Positions 34,953-46,227 of a stretch of DNA of 64,000 bases are shown here, piece after piece. Source of the stretch: Zingiber officinale (Eukaryota; Streptophyta; Magnoliopsida; Zingiberales; Zingiberaceae); contig NC_056005.1 in the NCBI RefSeq assembly GCF_018446385.1, positions 94,578,984 to 94,642,983 of the forward strand, written 5' to 3'. How positions within the stretch are numbered: position 1 is the stretch's first letter; each line of letters starts with the position of its first letter. Position numbers and translations under genes: made by a program. Under the pieces are notes generated by a model. The model was not told the origin of the DNA. It saw only the letters and a program-made list of their open reading frames with translations, and searched no databases.

Positions 34953-35358
34953 AATAGTTAGTTTAGCTCTTAAAATACATATATTATTTATATTAGTATA
35001 ATCATGTTTTAAAATGTTAGTTCGATCTTATTATTTTGATGTGTTTAATAAAAATTAAGTTAGATTTTATAAGTGACATATATATTTGAAAGATAATCCA
35101 GTCTAAATATAATTGAAGTAGAGTCCTATTCTATCCTCGCAGGATGGACAGATAATCATTGTATGAACGTTGCTACCAATAAGTTTATAGGTCAATTCCT
35201 AACATTGAAATACTATCTTCCCTTATGTAATAGTCAATGTTCAAAAGGTAAAAAAAATATATATATATCACTTATGATTTACATCTCTATAAATGAATGT
35301 GAGATCGATTATGTGGGACGCCTAGGTGGTGTTGGTAGCGTCACTTATAATGGTGCTG

Positions 35359-35481
35359 CCACATCCTCATGGAGCTCATCCATAAGATGGCGGAGTATTA
35401 CATGTCCTCCATCCGCACCATCTACTCTTTTGTTGCGGAAAAGCACACCATGGCCAAGTTTTCTACCATGCTTGATGACTC
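35359..35481 (+). pseudogene. ABCB exon 4 fragment, copy B
   Basis: Same fragment as 31388-31587, but here in three pieces: 35359-35481, 38154-38243 and 39873-39943. The first break is the solo LTR insertion (target duplication GACTC), the second is the older LTR shared with copy A. In this copy the text ACCATGGCCAAGTT is kept, closer to the intact gene than copy A. Confidence 0.85.
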
Positions 35482-38153
35482 TGTTGGTTGCTACTCGGAA
35501 AACCTAGAGGTTCCACTGTACAAAAATTTTGTACAAAGGTCTGAACCTTTTCCTAACTTTCATGTGTTCTTTTAAATTAAATTTTGGATCGCCTGCGGAA
35601 CTTAACACGTTTGATCCAAAACTTAATCTATTTGTTCTTTTAGGTTTTGACTTGGATCTCCTGCGGAACTTAACACGTTCGACCCAAGTCACCTTAAGTT
35701 ATTAATTCCATTAAATATTAATTTCCATAATTGGTTCCCAGTACTGACGTGGCGAGGCACATGACCTTCTTGGATATGGGAGCAACCACCACCGACTAGA
35801 CAAAACCTTTTATGGAAAGCTAATATTTAATTTCCTAAAATAGCTTTAGGTTAACCGAAAAGAACAATCAAATCACAAGGAAAAGAAAAACAAAAGAACA
35901 CTATATCGAAAACAAATTCGAAACTCTAGAACCGTATGCCTCTTGTATTTAGTATTATTTCCAAAAATAACTAGTATGATGCGGAAAGAAAAAATACTAG
36001 TTATACCTTTTAGAAAAACCTCTTGATCTTCTACCGTATTCCTCTTCTAACCTCGGACGTTGTGTGGGCAACGATCTTCCGAGATGAGAAACCACCAAAG
36101 CACCTTCTCCTTTCTTCAAATTTCGGCCAAGCACAAAGCTTCCAAAAGATGAAAATCTTTTCCACCAACCAAGCTCCAAGGGATGTAGGCTTTCTCTCCT
36201 TCTTCCTCAAGCTAGATCCGGCCACTAATTAAAACTCCATAAGCATGAAGAGGTTCGGCCACAAAGAGAAGAAGAAGAGAAGAAGGAAGGGCCGGCCACA
36301 CCACCAAGGAAAAGAGGAAGAAAAATAGAATAGAGTCGTTAGCATTGAAGCCTCCTCTACCCCCTCTTTTATAATCCTTGGTCTTGGCAAATAAGGAAAT
36401 TTTAATAAAAAACTTCCTTAATTCTTTTTCCATTGAAAATGAAAATTTATTTAATTAAAAATAATTTTCTTTCTCAATTTTATTTGGCCGGCCATATAAA
36501 AGCTACAAACAAGGAGAGTTTTAATTAATTAAAACTTCCTAATTTGTCTCCAGAAATTTATAAAAAATTTCTCCAATAATTTTTATCCCTTCATGATTGG
36601 TTTATAAAAAGGAAATTTAATAAATTAAAATCTTTCTTTTAAACATGTGGATAAAAAGAAAGTTATCTTTAAAAATTAAAATCTCTTTTAATCTACAAAT
36701 AAGGAAAGATATCAAATCTTTTCTTAATCTTTTGTAGAAACTTATAAAAGAGAATATTTAATTTTAAACTCTCTTTTAAATCATGAACATGGTTAAAAAG
36801 GAAAGTTTTCTTAAAATTTAAAATCCACCTTTTAATCAACAAATAAGGAAAGATTTCAAATTTTAAACTCTCTTTTAAACATGTAGATGATTTACAAATA
36901 AGGAAAGTTTTTACCAAAAATTAAAACCATCCTTTTAATCTACAAATAAGGAAAGAGATTAATCTCTTCTCTTAATCTTTTGTAGAAAGCTAAAAAAGAA
37001 AATTTTTAATTTTTAAACTCTCTTTTTAAAACCTTGATATCCACATAAGAAATAATTTTAATAAAAATCCCTTTTAATATTCTAGTGGCCGACCACCTAA
37101 GCTTGGGACCCAAGCTTTGGCCGGCCACCTACATGGCTCATCTACTTGGTCTTGGCCGGCCCTAGCTTGGGTTCCAAGCTAGCTTGGCCGGCCCCATTAG
37201 ATGGGTAAGAAGGTGGGTATGCGGTGGATATAAATCTCTATATACTAGAGGCTACGATAGGGACCGAGAGGAGGAATTGGTTTTGGTCTCCCGATGAAAT
37301 TAAGCATCCCATGTTCGCCCCGAACACACAACTTAATTTCATCAATAATAATTCATTCCACTAAAGAACTATTATTGAACTACCGCACCAATCCCAAATT
37401 ACATTTTGGGCTCCTTCTTATTATGAGTGTGTTAGTCTCCCTGTGTTTAAGATAACAAATGTCCACTAATTAAGTAAGTTACTGATAACTCACTTAATTA
37501 ATATCTAGATCCAAGAGTAGTACCACTCAACTTCATCGTCATGTCGGACTAAGTCCACCTGCAGGGTTTAACATGACAATCCTTATGAGCTCCTCTTGGG
37601 GACATTCTCAACCTAGATCACTAGGACACATTTTCCTTCTATAATCAACAACACACACTATAAGTGATATCATTTCCCAACTTATCGGGCTTATTGATTC
37701 ATCGAACTAAATCTCACCCATTGATAAATTAAAGAAATAAATATCAAATATATGTGCTTGTTATTATATTAGGATTAAGAGCACACACTTCCATAATAAC
37801 TGAGGTCTTTGTTTCTTTATAAAGTCAGTATAAAAGAAACGACCTCTAATGGTCCTACTCAATACACTCTAAGTGTACTAGTGTAATTATATAGTTAAGA
37901 TAAACTAATACCTAATTACACTACGACCTTCCAATGGTTTGTTCCTTTCCATTATGGTCGTGAACTACTGTTTATAATTTATAAGGTACTGATAACATGA
38001 TCCTCTGTGTGTGACACCACACACCATGTTATCTACAATATAAATTAATTGAACAACTACATTTATCATAAATGTAGACATTTGACCAATGTGATTCTTA
38101 TTTCTAGATAAATGTTTATACCAAAAGCTAGGCTTTTAGTATACACTCTAACA
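35482..38153 (-). mobile_element. Solo LTR, 2672 bp, copia-like
   Basis: The ends TGTTGG...CTAACA are flanked by the 5-bp duplication GACTC (35477-35481 and 38154-38158). There is no coding region, polypurine tract or primer site inside, so this is a solo LTR left by recombination. On the - strand it begins TGTTAGAGTGTATACTAAAA. The same sequence begins at 62063 in the other orientation. GGCCGGCC motifs are frequent in the middle (36480-37200). Confidence 0.85.
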
Positions 38154-38243
38154 GACTCCGTCAAGCTCGACCTCCGCTAAGGCCTCAAAGTGGCCTGGCT
38201 ATTGGTAGCAACGGAATCATCGCCTTCATCTATTGGGAGATTA
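38154..38243 (+). pseudogene. ABCB exon 4 fragment, copy B, middle part
   Basis: GACTCCGTCAAGCTCGACCT...GGTAGCAACGGAATCATCGC matches exon 4 at 14045-14130 and continues the piece ending at 35481. Confidence 0.85.
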
Positions 38244-39872
38244 TTGGTGCAATCACTCTTGAGTTAAGGTTGACCAGTTTGACTAAGCTTGAGTAGATTC
38301 GAACTTGAGTTTCGATGTTTGAATAATGTGTAATGAAGAGATCATGTAGGTATAGCTTGATTGAATACTGGATAATATGTGAAGAATAGGTCAAGGTTGA
38401 CCACATATTTGACAATATGGGAGAGAGAGGTCAAGTAGGTCATGGAGAATCAGATACTTGACTGGGTAAAATCCTAACTGGAGGTTAGGCAATGTAAAGA
38501 CCTAACTTGAGGGTTAGGTAAGGATAAAGTTCTAACTGGATGTTAAGTAAGGTAAAGTCCTAACTCAATGGTTAAGAAAAGGAAAGTCCAAATGAATCAT
38601 GGAGGACTACATGTTAGCAAAGGGAAGTCCTAACTACAATTAGGCAATGGAAAGTCCAAGTGGGTCAAGGAGGACTGCACGTTCGCAAAGGGAAGTCCTA
38701 ATTAAAGGAAAGTCCAAGTGGGTCAAGGTGGACTGCACATTGACAAGGGAAAGTCCTAAAAGAGGTTAGACAAGAAAAAAAATCAAGTGGGTCAAGCAAG
38801 GCCGCACTTGATGATTAAAAGTCTAACAAAAAATTGACACAAGATGGAAAGTTCAAGTGGGCCAAAGATTAACTAGATACTTGGTAAAGAAGTTTCAATG
38901 GGTCATAATTGAACGGATGTTGAAAAATGGAACCCTTGACTTGGATTAAGCAAGTTAGGGTTGTGAAATTGATTGACCTTAATTTAATCAATTAGGTAAT
39001 CAATTAAGGCTTAATTCGTAAGAACACAGAAGGTGTCAGAATCGATTGGGCAATCAATTCCATCATCTCTAATCGATTGATTAGGAAGTGCTGAATCGAT
39101 TGGGAAGAAAGCTCAATATATTGGGAGCTTCGCAAAGGAAATTTATGAGAACAAAAGCTAAATTGATTGGCCCAATTGATTCAGACATTGCCAATCGATT
39201 GGGCAGCAGTTTGAAGCAAAGTGGTAGAATCGATTGGGGCAATCGATTTTGGCATCCCTAATTAATTAAGGCAATCGATTAAGAGCTAATTCGCAAAAAC
39301 ACAAAGAGTTAGGAAATTTATGGGCCAATCGATCAACCCAAACCAATTGATTAGGGCAATCGATTGAGAGAAACATAAAAGAGTCGTTGCATGGTTTGGA
39401 TGGTTAGATTTGATCTGATCTGACATGATAATTGATTAAGATAAGGACAATCGATTAGGAGCCTTAAATTAGTGTGATATAAAGGATTTCGTGAAGATTC
39501 AAATTACTGGACGATTCAGGGTGAAGTGCTGCTGCATTTTTGAGCTAACAAGAGGCAGTCCAGAGCAACAAAATATCAAGAACAAGGTTTCTCATTGTTG
39601 TATTACTTTCCTTATTCTTGTTGTATCTTTGTTGTATCTATCGTTGTATTTCTCATGTTGAGATTGTACGAGGCTTCTTCACCTCCTGGAAGGAGGTTTT
39701 CATAGTGCATCTGTGAGTGAGGAGAGCAAGCCCTTGGATTAGTCACTTCAAGGAGGTTGATACCAAGTAAAATCAAGGGTGTTAGCATTACTTCAAGTTT
39801 TTGCTGTAAATCATCATTAAGGAATTGATTGGAGCAAATCACTCCCCCTCTAGCTCCTAAAGTGTCCTAATA
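38244..39872 (+). mobile_element. LTR-type insertion in exon 4 fragment, copy B
   Basis: Counterpart of 31588-33259: the same TATTGGTGCAATCAC start, AAGTCCAAGTGG units, AATCGATT palindrome field (38965-39450) and CTCCCCCTCTAG end. There are many point differences from copy A. Confidence 0.65.
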
Positions 39873-39943
39873 TCGTCATCGTGGCCTTCATTATCTGATA
39901 CGACTGTCGTCTGGTCATGTATCACGACATTAAGGGTGACACC
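39873..39943 (+). pseudogene. ABCB exon 4 fragment, copy B, last part
   Basis: Counterpart of 33260-33330, ending in AAGGGTGACACC just before the next LTR start. Confidence 0.8.
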
Positions 39944-41523
39944 TGTTAGTGTAATTGACTTTTAGGGTTTTGATGTTTGGTTGACAATATGTTTAATGGA
40001 GTCTAGTCAGGTCAAGGTTGACTGGATAACTAGTAAATGGAAAAGTTCAAGTGGTCAAAATGACGGGAGGCTTGGTAGGCGTGAGAAGTGTTGGTGCAAA
40101 ACAAAGGAATCCCTTAGGATTTAAGTAGTTAATATACTTTTTGATGTATGTCAAAGGGAGAGAAGAAGGGTTTAAGTTAGAAACCCTAATTGCATTAGAC
40201 TTGATAAATTGGGTTATATACTTAGCCTAACTTAAACATATTATGAAACATTAAAATGGGAGAGATTGTTAGTGCAAGCAACCTCTATGATTTTGATATT
40301 TGTTTGATAGTATGTTTAATAGAACTTGGTCATGGTTGACCTTGTCAGGTGTGTAGTCTACCGAATGATTACAAGGGTAATGAGAAGTCTTAGAGAAGTG
40401 AACTCCAAGAAAAGTGGAAAGCCCTAGTGAGTGAATCTAGGTAGTGGAAAGTCATAGTGAGTGAAACTAAGTCCTAGTAAATGAAGCTAGGTGGTGAAAG
40501 AGTGAAGCCAAACAGTAAAAGTCCTAGTGAGTAAAACTAGGCTATAGTGAGTGAAGCAGGTAGTGAAAGTCCTAGTGAATGAAACTAGGTAGTGAAAGTC
40601 CTAGTGAGTGGAACTAGACCCTAGTGAGTGAAGCTAATAGAATGTCTTGAAGGAGTGAACTCCAAGTAAGTTTGATTGAAAGGTTTATGGTCAATCACAC
40701 GGGGTTGACTAGACTAGCAGATTTTGGTTAACCCTAAGCATAGTTTTACCAATACTATTTTGTTAGTTAGAGTTCTAGAGCCAATCATTTGATGATTGTA
40801 TTATGGACTTGTTGTATCATATTCTTATATAAATAAAGACATTTGTTTTGGTTATTATACTTACTTGTATTGGTGCCAAATAAACTAAGTATAATAGCGT
40901 CCTTGAGTAGAAGGTTCTTACCTATATCAATCGATAGGTTGAATCGATAGTGAGATGATATAGGGAACACTACTCTTAATCATTCCTAGTCGAGTATTAA
41001 CATTCAGAGACAATGTTAATGCAATAAGACTAGCATGTAGGTCAACTCGATGACTTGATCTCACAAGTTATGGATATAGAGATATCAAGTTGACACATGG
41101 GTATGCATTGGAGAATGTATACTGAATGACCCACCATGAGAAAGTATCATGGATCGTTATATGAGTGTCATATACTTTCTCATGTGGCTATTAGTATGAC
41201 TACTAGTCCTTAGACCTGAAGTCACCATGGATCCCTACATAAGGAGTTATGTACTTTGGTTTCGTCAAACGTCACCCGTAACTGGGTGGACTATAAATAC
41301 GATTACTAGGTATGTAACAAATTATGCGGAGGAATGTGAGTGATGTAGATGGGATATATCCCTCCTATATGACGGGAGTGACATCGATATTCTTGATAGA
41401 GTGAGACCACGAAGTGCATGACCATGCCCAAATGAGTCAATATGAGATATTGAGCTCATTTGATTTAGTGAGTCTACTTGGAGTTCAAGATTTAGATTGG
41501 TCAGAGGATGACACGGTGTATGC

Positions 41524-42570
41524 TGTTGGGGGATCGGACGACCGGCTTGAAGGGGGGTTGGATAGACGGCACCCCCAAATCTTTGCTTCCTACACTTGTT
41601 AGCTTGCGCAGCGGAAATACAAAACAAACAAGCTAAACTAAAGACAAGAATAAGAAAGGATGCAAACCGCTAACAAGCGCGTTTACGTGGTTCGGAGATA
41701 ACTTGCTCCTACTCCACGGCTGTCCGTAAGGTGGACGATCCCTCAATCCGTCGGTGGATTAATCCCTGGAAACTCCGGCTAGCACAATCCTCCTTGTCGG
41801 TGGAGAAACCTCGCCACAACTCGATCAAGAGCACTTGGATTGCTAGGGCACTAGTTGACTACTAATTAGAGGTTACCCACCACTAATTTCGTCAACCTAA
41901 ACCAAGCTCCCAAGGCTTGGTTATATAGGCCACGGGTTGGAAAACCCCACCTACCAGTCGACTGTTAAAACATGCAGTCGACTGTCCTCTGTGGAAATTC
42001 GACCGTTACATCCCAACGGCTCGATTTCACACTAACCGAGTGAACAGAGACATCCTGTTCGCTGCCAGTCGACTGCCCCAGTCGACTGCACCAGTCGACT
42101 GCTAAAACAAGCAATCGACTGCTACAGTACTGCTACAGTAGCGCTACAGTACTGCTACAGTAGAACCCTAAAACTAGGATTTTACTCCGAGTACAATCTC
42201 CCATGCACTCGTACCCTCACCCTTATGACTCACTTGATGCTTCTTTGCAGCCTTGACATCTTGCCTTCAAGCTTACTTCCTTTGGCTCTCGTCCCTCGGA
42301 TGCATTCAAGCCCTCGTCTCGTCCCCAATGTCATCCTTCGCGTATGCCTCGAAGTCGCTTCCCTCAGCCCTTGTCCTCGCTGCCTTGTCCACGGTCCCTC
42401 GGATGCTCCATCCTTCACCAGACCCGAAGCTATCAACCTGAGTCACATGTATATCCTGCATACCTGCACACTCACATACACATATCAAATAACAAGGGTG
42501 AACCTAACTTAAACCCTTTGCCCAAACACCAAAACACATGGTCCCGCGGACCATTGGGATTGCTCCAATA
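41524..42570 (-). repeat. 3' LTR of the gag-only element
   Basis: 1047 bp. It contains several CAGTCGACTG palindromes (41954-41984 and 42065-42105) and a CTGCTACAGTA tandem (42120-42165). The inner end reads TATTGGAGC where the other LTR has TGTTGGAGC. Confidence 0.9.
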
Positions 42571-43559
42571 ATCTCCCCCTTTTTGGTGTTTGGCAATACG
42601 TTTAAGTTAGGAAAAACATATAGCAAATAAACATGCTAAAACAAATAGACTTACGTTGCCAAGGCTACACACTTGGACTTACACTGCCGAATGGACTTAC
42701 GTTGCCAAGGTTACACACTTGGCAACCGCCGTAACAATGCATCATGCATTTGAACCTATCCCAAGGCTCCCCCTACACCTACGCTCCCCATGAGCTAGGA
42801 TTTTTACAATGGGCTTTTTAAGAACCTATCCCAAGGCTCCCCCTACGCAAAGGCACGTTCAGGTTTTCCCAACTAAACCTTACTTCTCCCCCTTTGTCTA
42901 ACATCCAAAAAGTCCTCAAACAATATCCCAATTGTTGAAAAGTTGTCATTCTAATTGACCCTAAACTCGTGTGTTTATCCCCCATGGATTTCATACACTT
43001 GTATGAGTTGACTTGGTCAAAATTCAGTGCTGAAGACAATTTCAGACTGGTATCAGTCGACTGCAAGAAGTACCAGTCGACTGGTCACCACTAGCTGAGC
43101 GAACAGAATGGTTTTGTTTCCAGCCAGTCGACTGGCACAGTTTTTCAGCCTTTTTCAACATTTCTGACCCAATTTCATAAATGCACCAATAATTCCACAG
43201 ACCTCCAAAAATCTCCAAATTTTGTGGAGAGGTCTGTTTTACCCATGTCTACTTGGGAAAAATACATTCAAAAATGTATCTATCACCAATCCAAAGATTG
43301 ACACAAAACTCAAAACTAGCTAAATGGTTCAATTTAACATTGACCTAAAGTCCTAGTTTTGGCTTCCTCTTGATGTATTTTCCCATGTCAACCCACAATG
43401 CATCCCTAGCATTGATTTATATGGCATCTATACATCCAAAACTAATTATCATGCTATATGACCCCAATGTCATATTTCTAAGCATGAAACAAAACTAAAT
43501 TGTGCCAAAACCCTAGGTTTGAGACTCAAGTCCGTCTCCAAACCACTTGGCACATCCCA

Positions 43560-45129
43560 TGACCCCTCTAGACTCCCAAGTACAGCCCACCTGAGATCCA
43601 TTGGCCATGGGTCCCAATTTGACTCTTAGAACTCCCCCTAGAGCCCTTAACCTTAGCCACCTCCCTAGGTGACTCATCCACAATGACTAGGCCACATTGG
43701 TTCACCTCCGGTGACACTTGGCCTACAAACCTAACTTTCTTAACCTTGGACACTTTGTCCTTGGTTAATTTATCCTTACCTTTAAATGGCTTTCCCTTGC
43801 CATAGTCATATGCCACCCTAGCATAAGACTTTCCCTTAGCATTGAGCCACTAGATCGGTATCCCAAACCCGATCTATCATTGTTGGGTCTTTGGGTACCC
43901 AACACCATACCTAAACCCTTAGATCCAACATTGAATCTTTCTAGGGTTTTCTCCAATTTATCAAGCTTTTCCTTCAAAGCTTGATTTTCCCTCTCTAAGT
44001 TCCTAAACCTAGAGTCAACATGTCCACCATGGACATTCCTAGACCTACCCTTTCTAGGCATGTGTCTCCCCTTATTGGGATTAATGCCTTGGGTCTCCTT
44101 AGGTCTACTATTTCTTTGTTTATCATACATCGGTCTTCTAGGGTTTTGATCTACAATTACCCTACTCCTATCATGATATTTAAATCCAAAATTTTGCATG
44201 GGCATACAATGATAATCACAATCATTTCTCCTAGCATGCATGGGAACATGAAAATTTTAATTGCATTTCAAATTAGGGTATACCTCCCTTACCCTTGAAG
44301 CTCCCCCTTGATTTGAGCTCCTCTTCTTCTTCTCCTATTTCTTTAGATGTGCAAGCTTCTTGATTTCCCTCTTCTTGGGGCATTTTGTGTGATAGTGGTC
44401 CTTCTCCCCACACGTGAAGCATGTAATGCACATTCTCCTCCTTTGAGCTTCTTCATTCCTACAACCCATGTTAGTATTCAAAATAACTTGATTGGGTTCA
44501 GGAGTTACCTTCTTCTTACCCAATGGACACCTACTCTTGTAGTGTCCCTTCTCATTGCAACCAAAGCAAATGATATGCTCCTTTGACTTTGCTTCGGTGG
44601 AGGTACTCACTAGGTTGACCTCCAAGATCTCTTCTTCCTCCGTTTTGGATTCTTCTTCAACCCTTGAGGATGTTGACGATGCTTCTTCATCCTCCTTCTC
44701 CTCCTTGGAAGTTGAGCATGATTCAACTTCCGTTTGTTCCTCTTCAACTTGAGCAACAAGACCCAACTCAATGGGTTCTTCGTCCTCTTGTGTAGGTTTA
44801 GGTTCTTCTTGTAGAACCATCTTCACCTTGCTCCACAACTCATGGGCGTTCTTATACTCACCTACACCATTTATCACATGATTAGGCAAAATATCAATCA
44901 ATATAGATATTACCTTTGAATTTGCCTCCGATCGTGTGGTTTGCTCTTCCGTCCAATGTCGTGGTTGGAGCCTTTTTCCCTTCTTGTCTCTTGGGACTTC
45001 GAACGGGTACTTGATCACCATCATTGTATCCCAATCCGTGTCAAAGAAGACTTCCATCTTCATCATCCAAAATGTGATGTCCCCAAGGCTTCCTCCTTCA
45101 AACTTTGGCGGTTCTATCAAGCCGGTCAT
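43560..45129 (-). pseudogene. Copia-type gag with two zinc knuckles
   Basis: The first frame (45129-44335, 264 residues) starts MTGLIEPPKFEGG a few bases after the primer site. It has a gag core (HELWSKVKMVLQEE), a Glu-rich stretch, then CCHC knuckles CFGCNEKGHYKSRC and CFTCGEKDHYHTKC. The same frame goes on after stops at 44335 and about 44258 to 44241-43765 (a coiled-coil LERENQALKEKLDKLEKTLE). A frameshift near 43820 leads to a basic tail (43816-43568). Nothing resembling protease follows. Confidence 0.85.
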
Positions 45130-45170
45130 CTTGTGCTTCCTTGGCGGTTAGTCCAACGGAGAGTGTGCTC

Positions 45171-45182
45171 GCTCTGATACCA
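45171..45182 (-). other. Primer binding site (initiator Met tRNA)
   Basis: TGGTATCAGAGC on the - strand, two bases from the 5' LTR of the gag-only element. It matches the 3' end of plant initiator methionine tRNA, the usual minus-strand primer. Confidence 0.93.
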
Positions 45183-45184
45183 CT

Positions 45185-46227
45185 TGTTGGGGGATCGGAC
45201 GACCGGCTTGAAGGGGGGTTGGATAGACGGCACCCCCAAATCTTTGCTTCCTACACTTGTTAGCTTGCGCAGCGGAAATACAAAACAAATAAGCTAAACT
45301 AAAGACAAGAATAAGAAAGGATGCAAACCGCTAACAAGCACGTTTACGTGGTTCGGAGATAACTTGCTCCTACTCCACGGCTGTCCGTAAGGTGGATGAT
45401 CCCTCAATCAGTCGGTGGATTAATCCCCGGAAACTCCGGCTAGCACAATCCTCCTTGTCGGTGGAGAAACCTCGCCACAACTCGATCAAGAGCACTTGGA
45501 TTGCTAGGGCACTAGTTGACTACTAATTAGAGGTTACCCACCACTAATTTCGTCAACCTCAACCAAGCTCCTAAGGCTTGGTTATATAAGCCACGGGTTG
45601 AAAAACCCCGCCTACCAGTCGACTGTTAAAACATGCAGTCGACTGCTCTCTGTGGAAATTCGACCGTTACATCCCAACGGCTCGATTTCACACTAACCGA
45701 GTGAACAGAGACATTCTGTTCGCTGCCAGTCGACTGCCAAAACATGCAGTCGATTGCTACAGTACTGCTACAGTAGCACTACATTACTGTTACAGTAGCG
45801 CTATAATACTGATACAGTAGAACCCTAAAACTAGGATTTTACTCCGAGTACAATCTCTCATGCACTCGTACCCTCACCCTTATGACTCACTTGATGCTTC
45901 TTTGCAGCCTTGACATCTTGCCTTCAAGCTTACTTCCTTTGGCTCTCGTCCCTCGGATGCATTCAAGCCCTCGGCTCGTCCCCAATGTCATCCTTCGCGT
46001 ATACCTCGAAGTCGCTTCCCTCAGCCCTTGTCCTCGCTATCTTGTCCACGGTCCCTCGGATGCTCCATCCTTCACCAGACCCGAAGCCATCAACCTGAGT
46101 CACATGTGTATCCTGCATACCTGCACACTCACATACACATATCAAATAACAAGGGTGAACCTAACTTAAACCCTTTGCCCAAACACCAAAACACATGGTC
46201 CCGCGGACCATTGGGATTGCTCCAACA
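45185..46227 (-). repeat. 5' LTR of the gag-only element
   Basis: 1043 bp. It differs from the 3' LTR by scattered substitutions and by indels in the CAGTCGACTG/CTACAGTA zone (45610-45815). Confidence 0.9.

Larger units (their letters stand above)
41524..46227 (-). mobile_element. Gag-only LTR retrotransposon (TR-GAG type)
   Basis: 4704 bp with target duplication TATGC (41519-41523 and 46228-46232), LTRs at 41524-42570 and 45185-46227, a canonical initiator-Met tRNA primer site on the - strand (TGGTATCAGAGC, 45182-45171) and a polypurine tract (AAAAAGGGGGAGAT, about 42584-42571). Only gag-type coding sequence lies between; no protease, integrase or RT motifs were found. This is the plan of a non-autonomous TR-GAG element that would need enzymes from an autonomous partner. 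Confidence 0.88.

Noticed and set aside
42225..42512. Duplicate ORFs at 42225-42512 and 45882-46169
   Set aside because: They are the same LTR sequence at both ends of the gag-only element, not genes.
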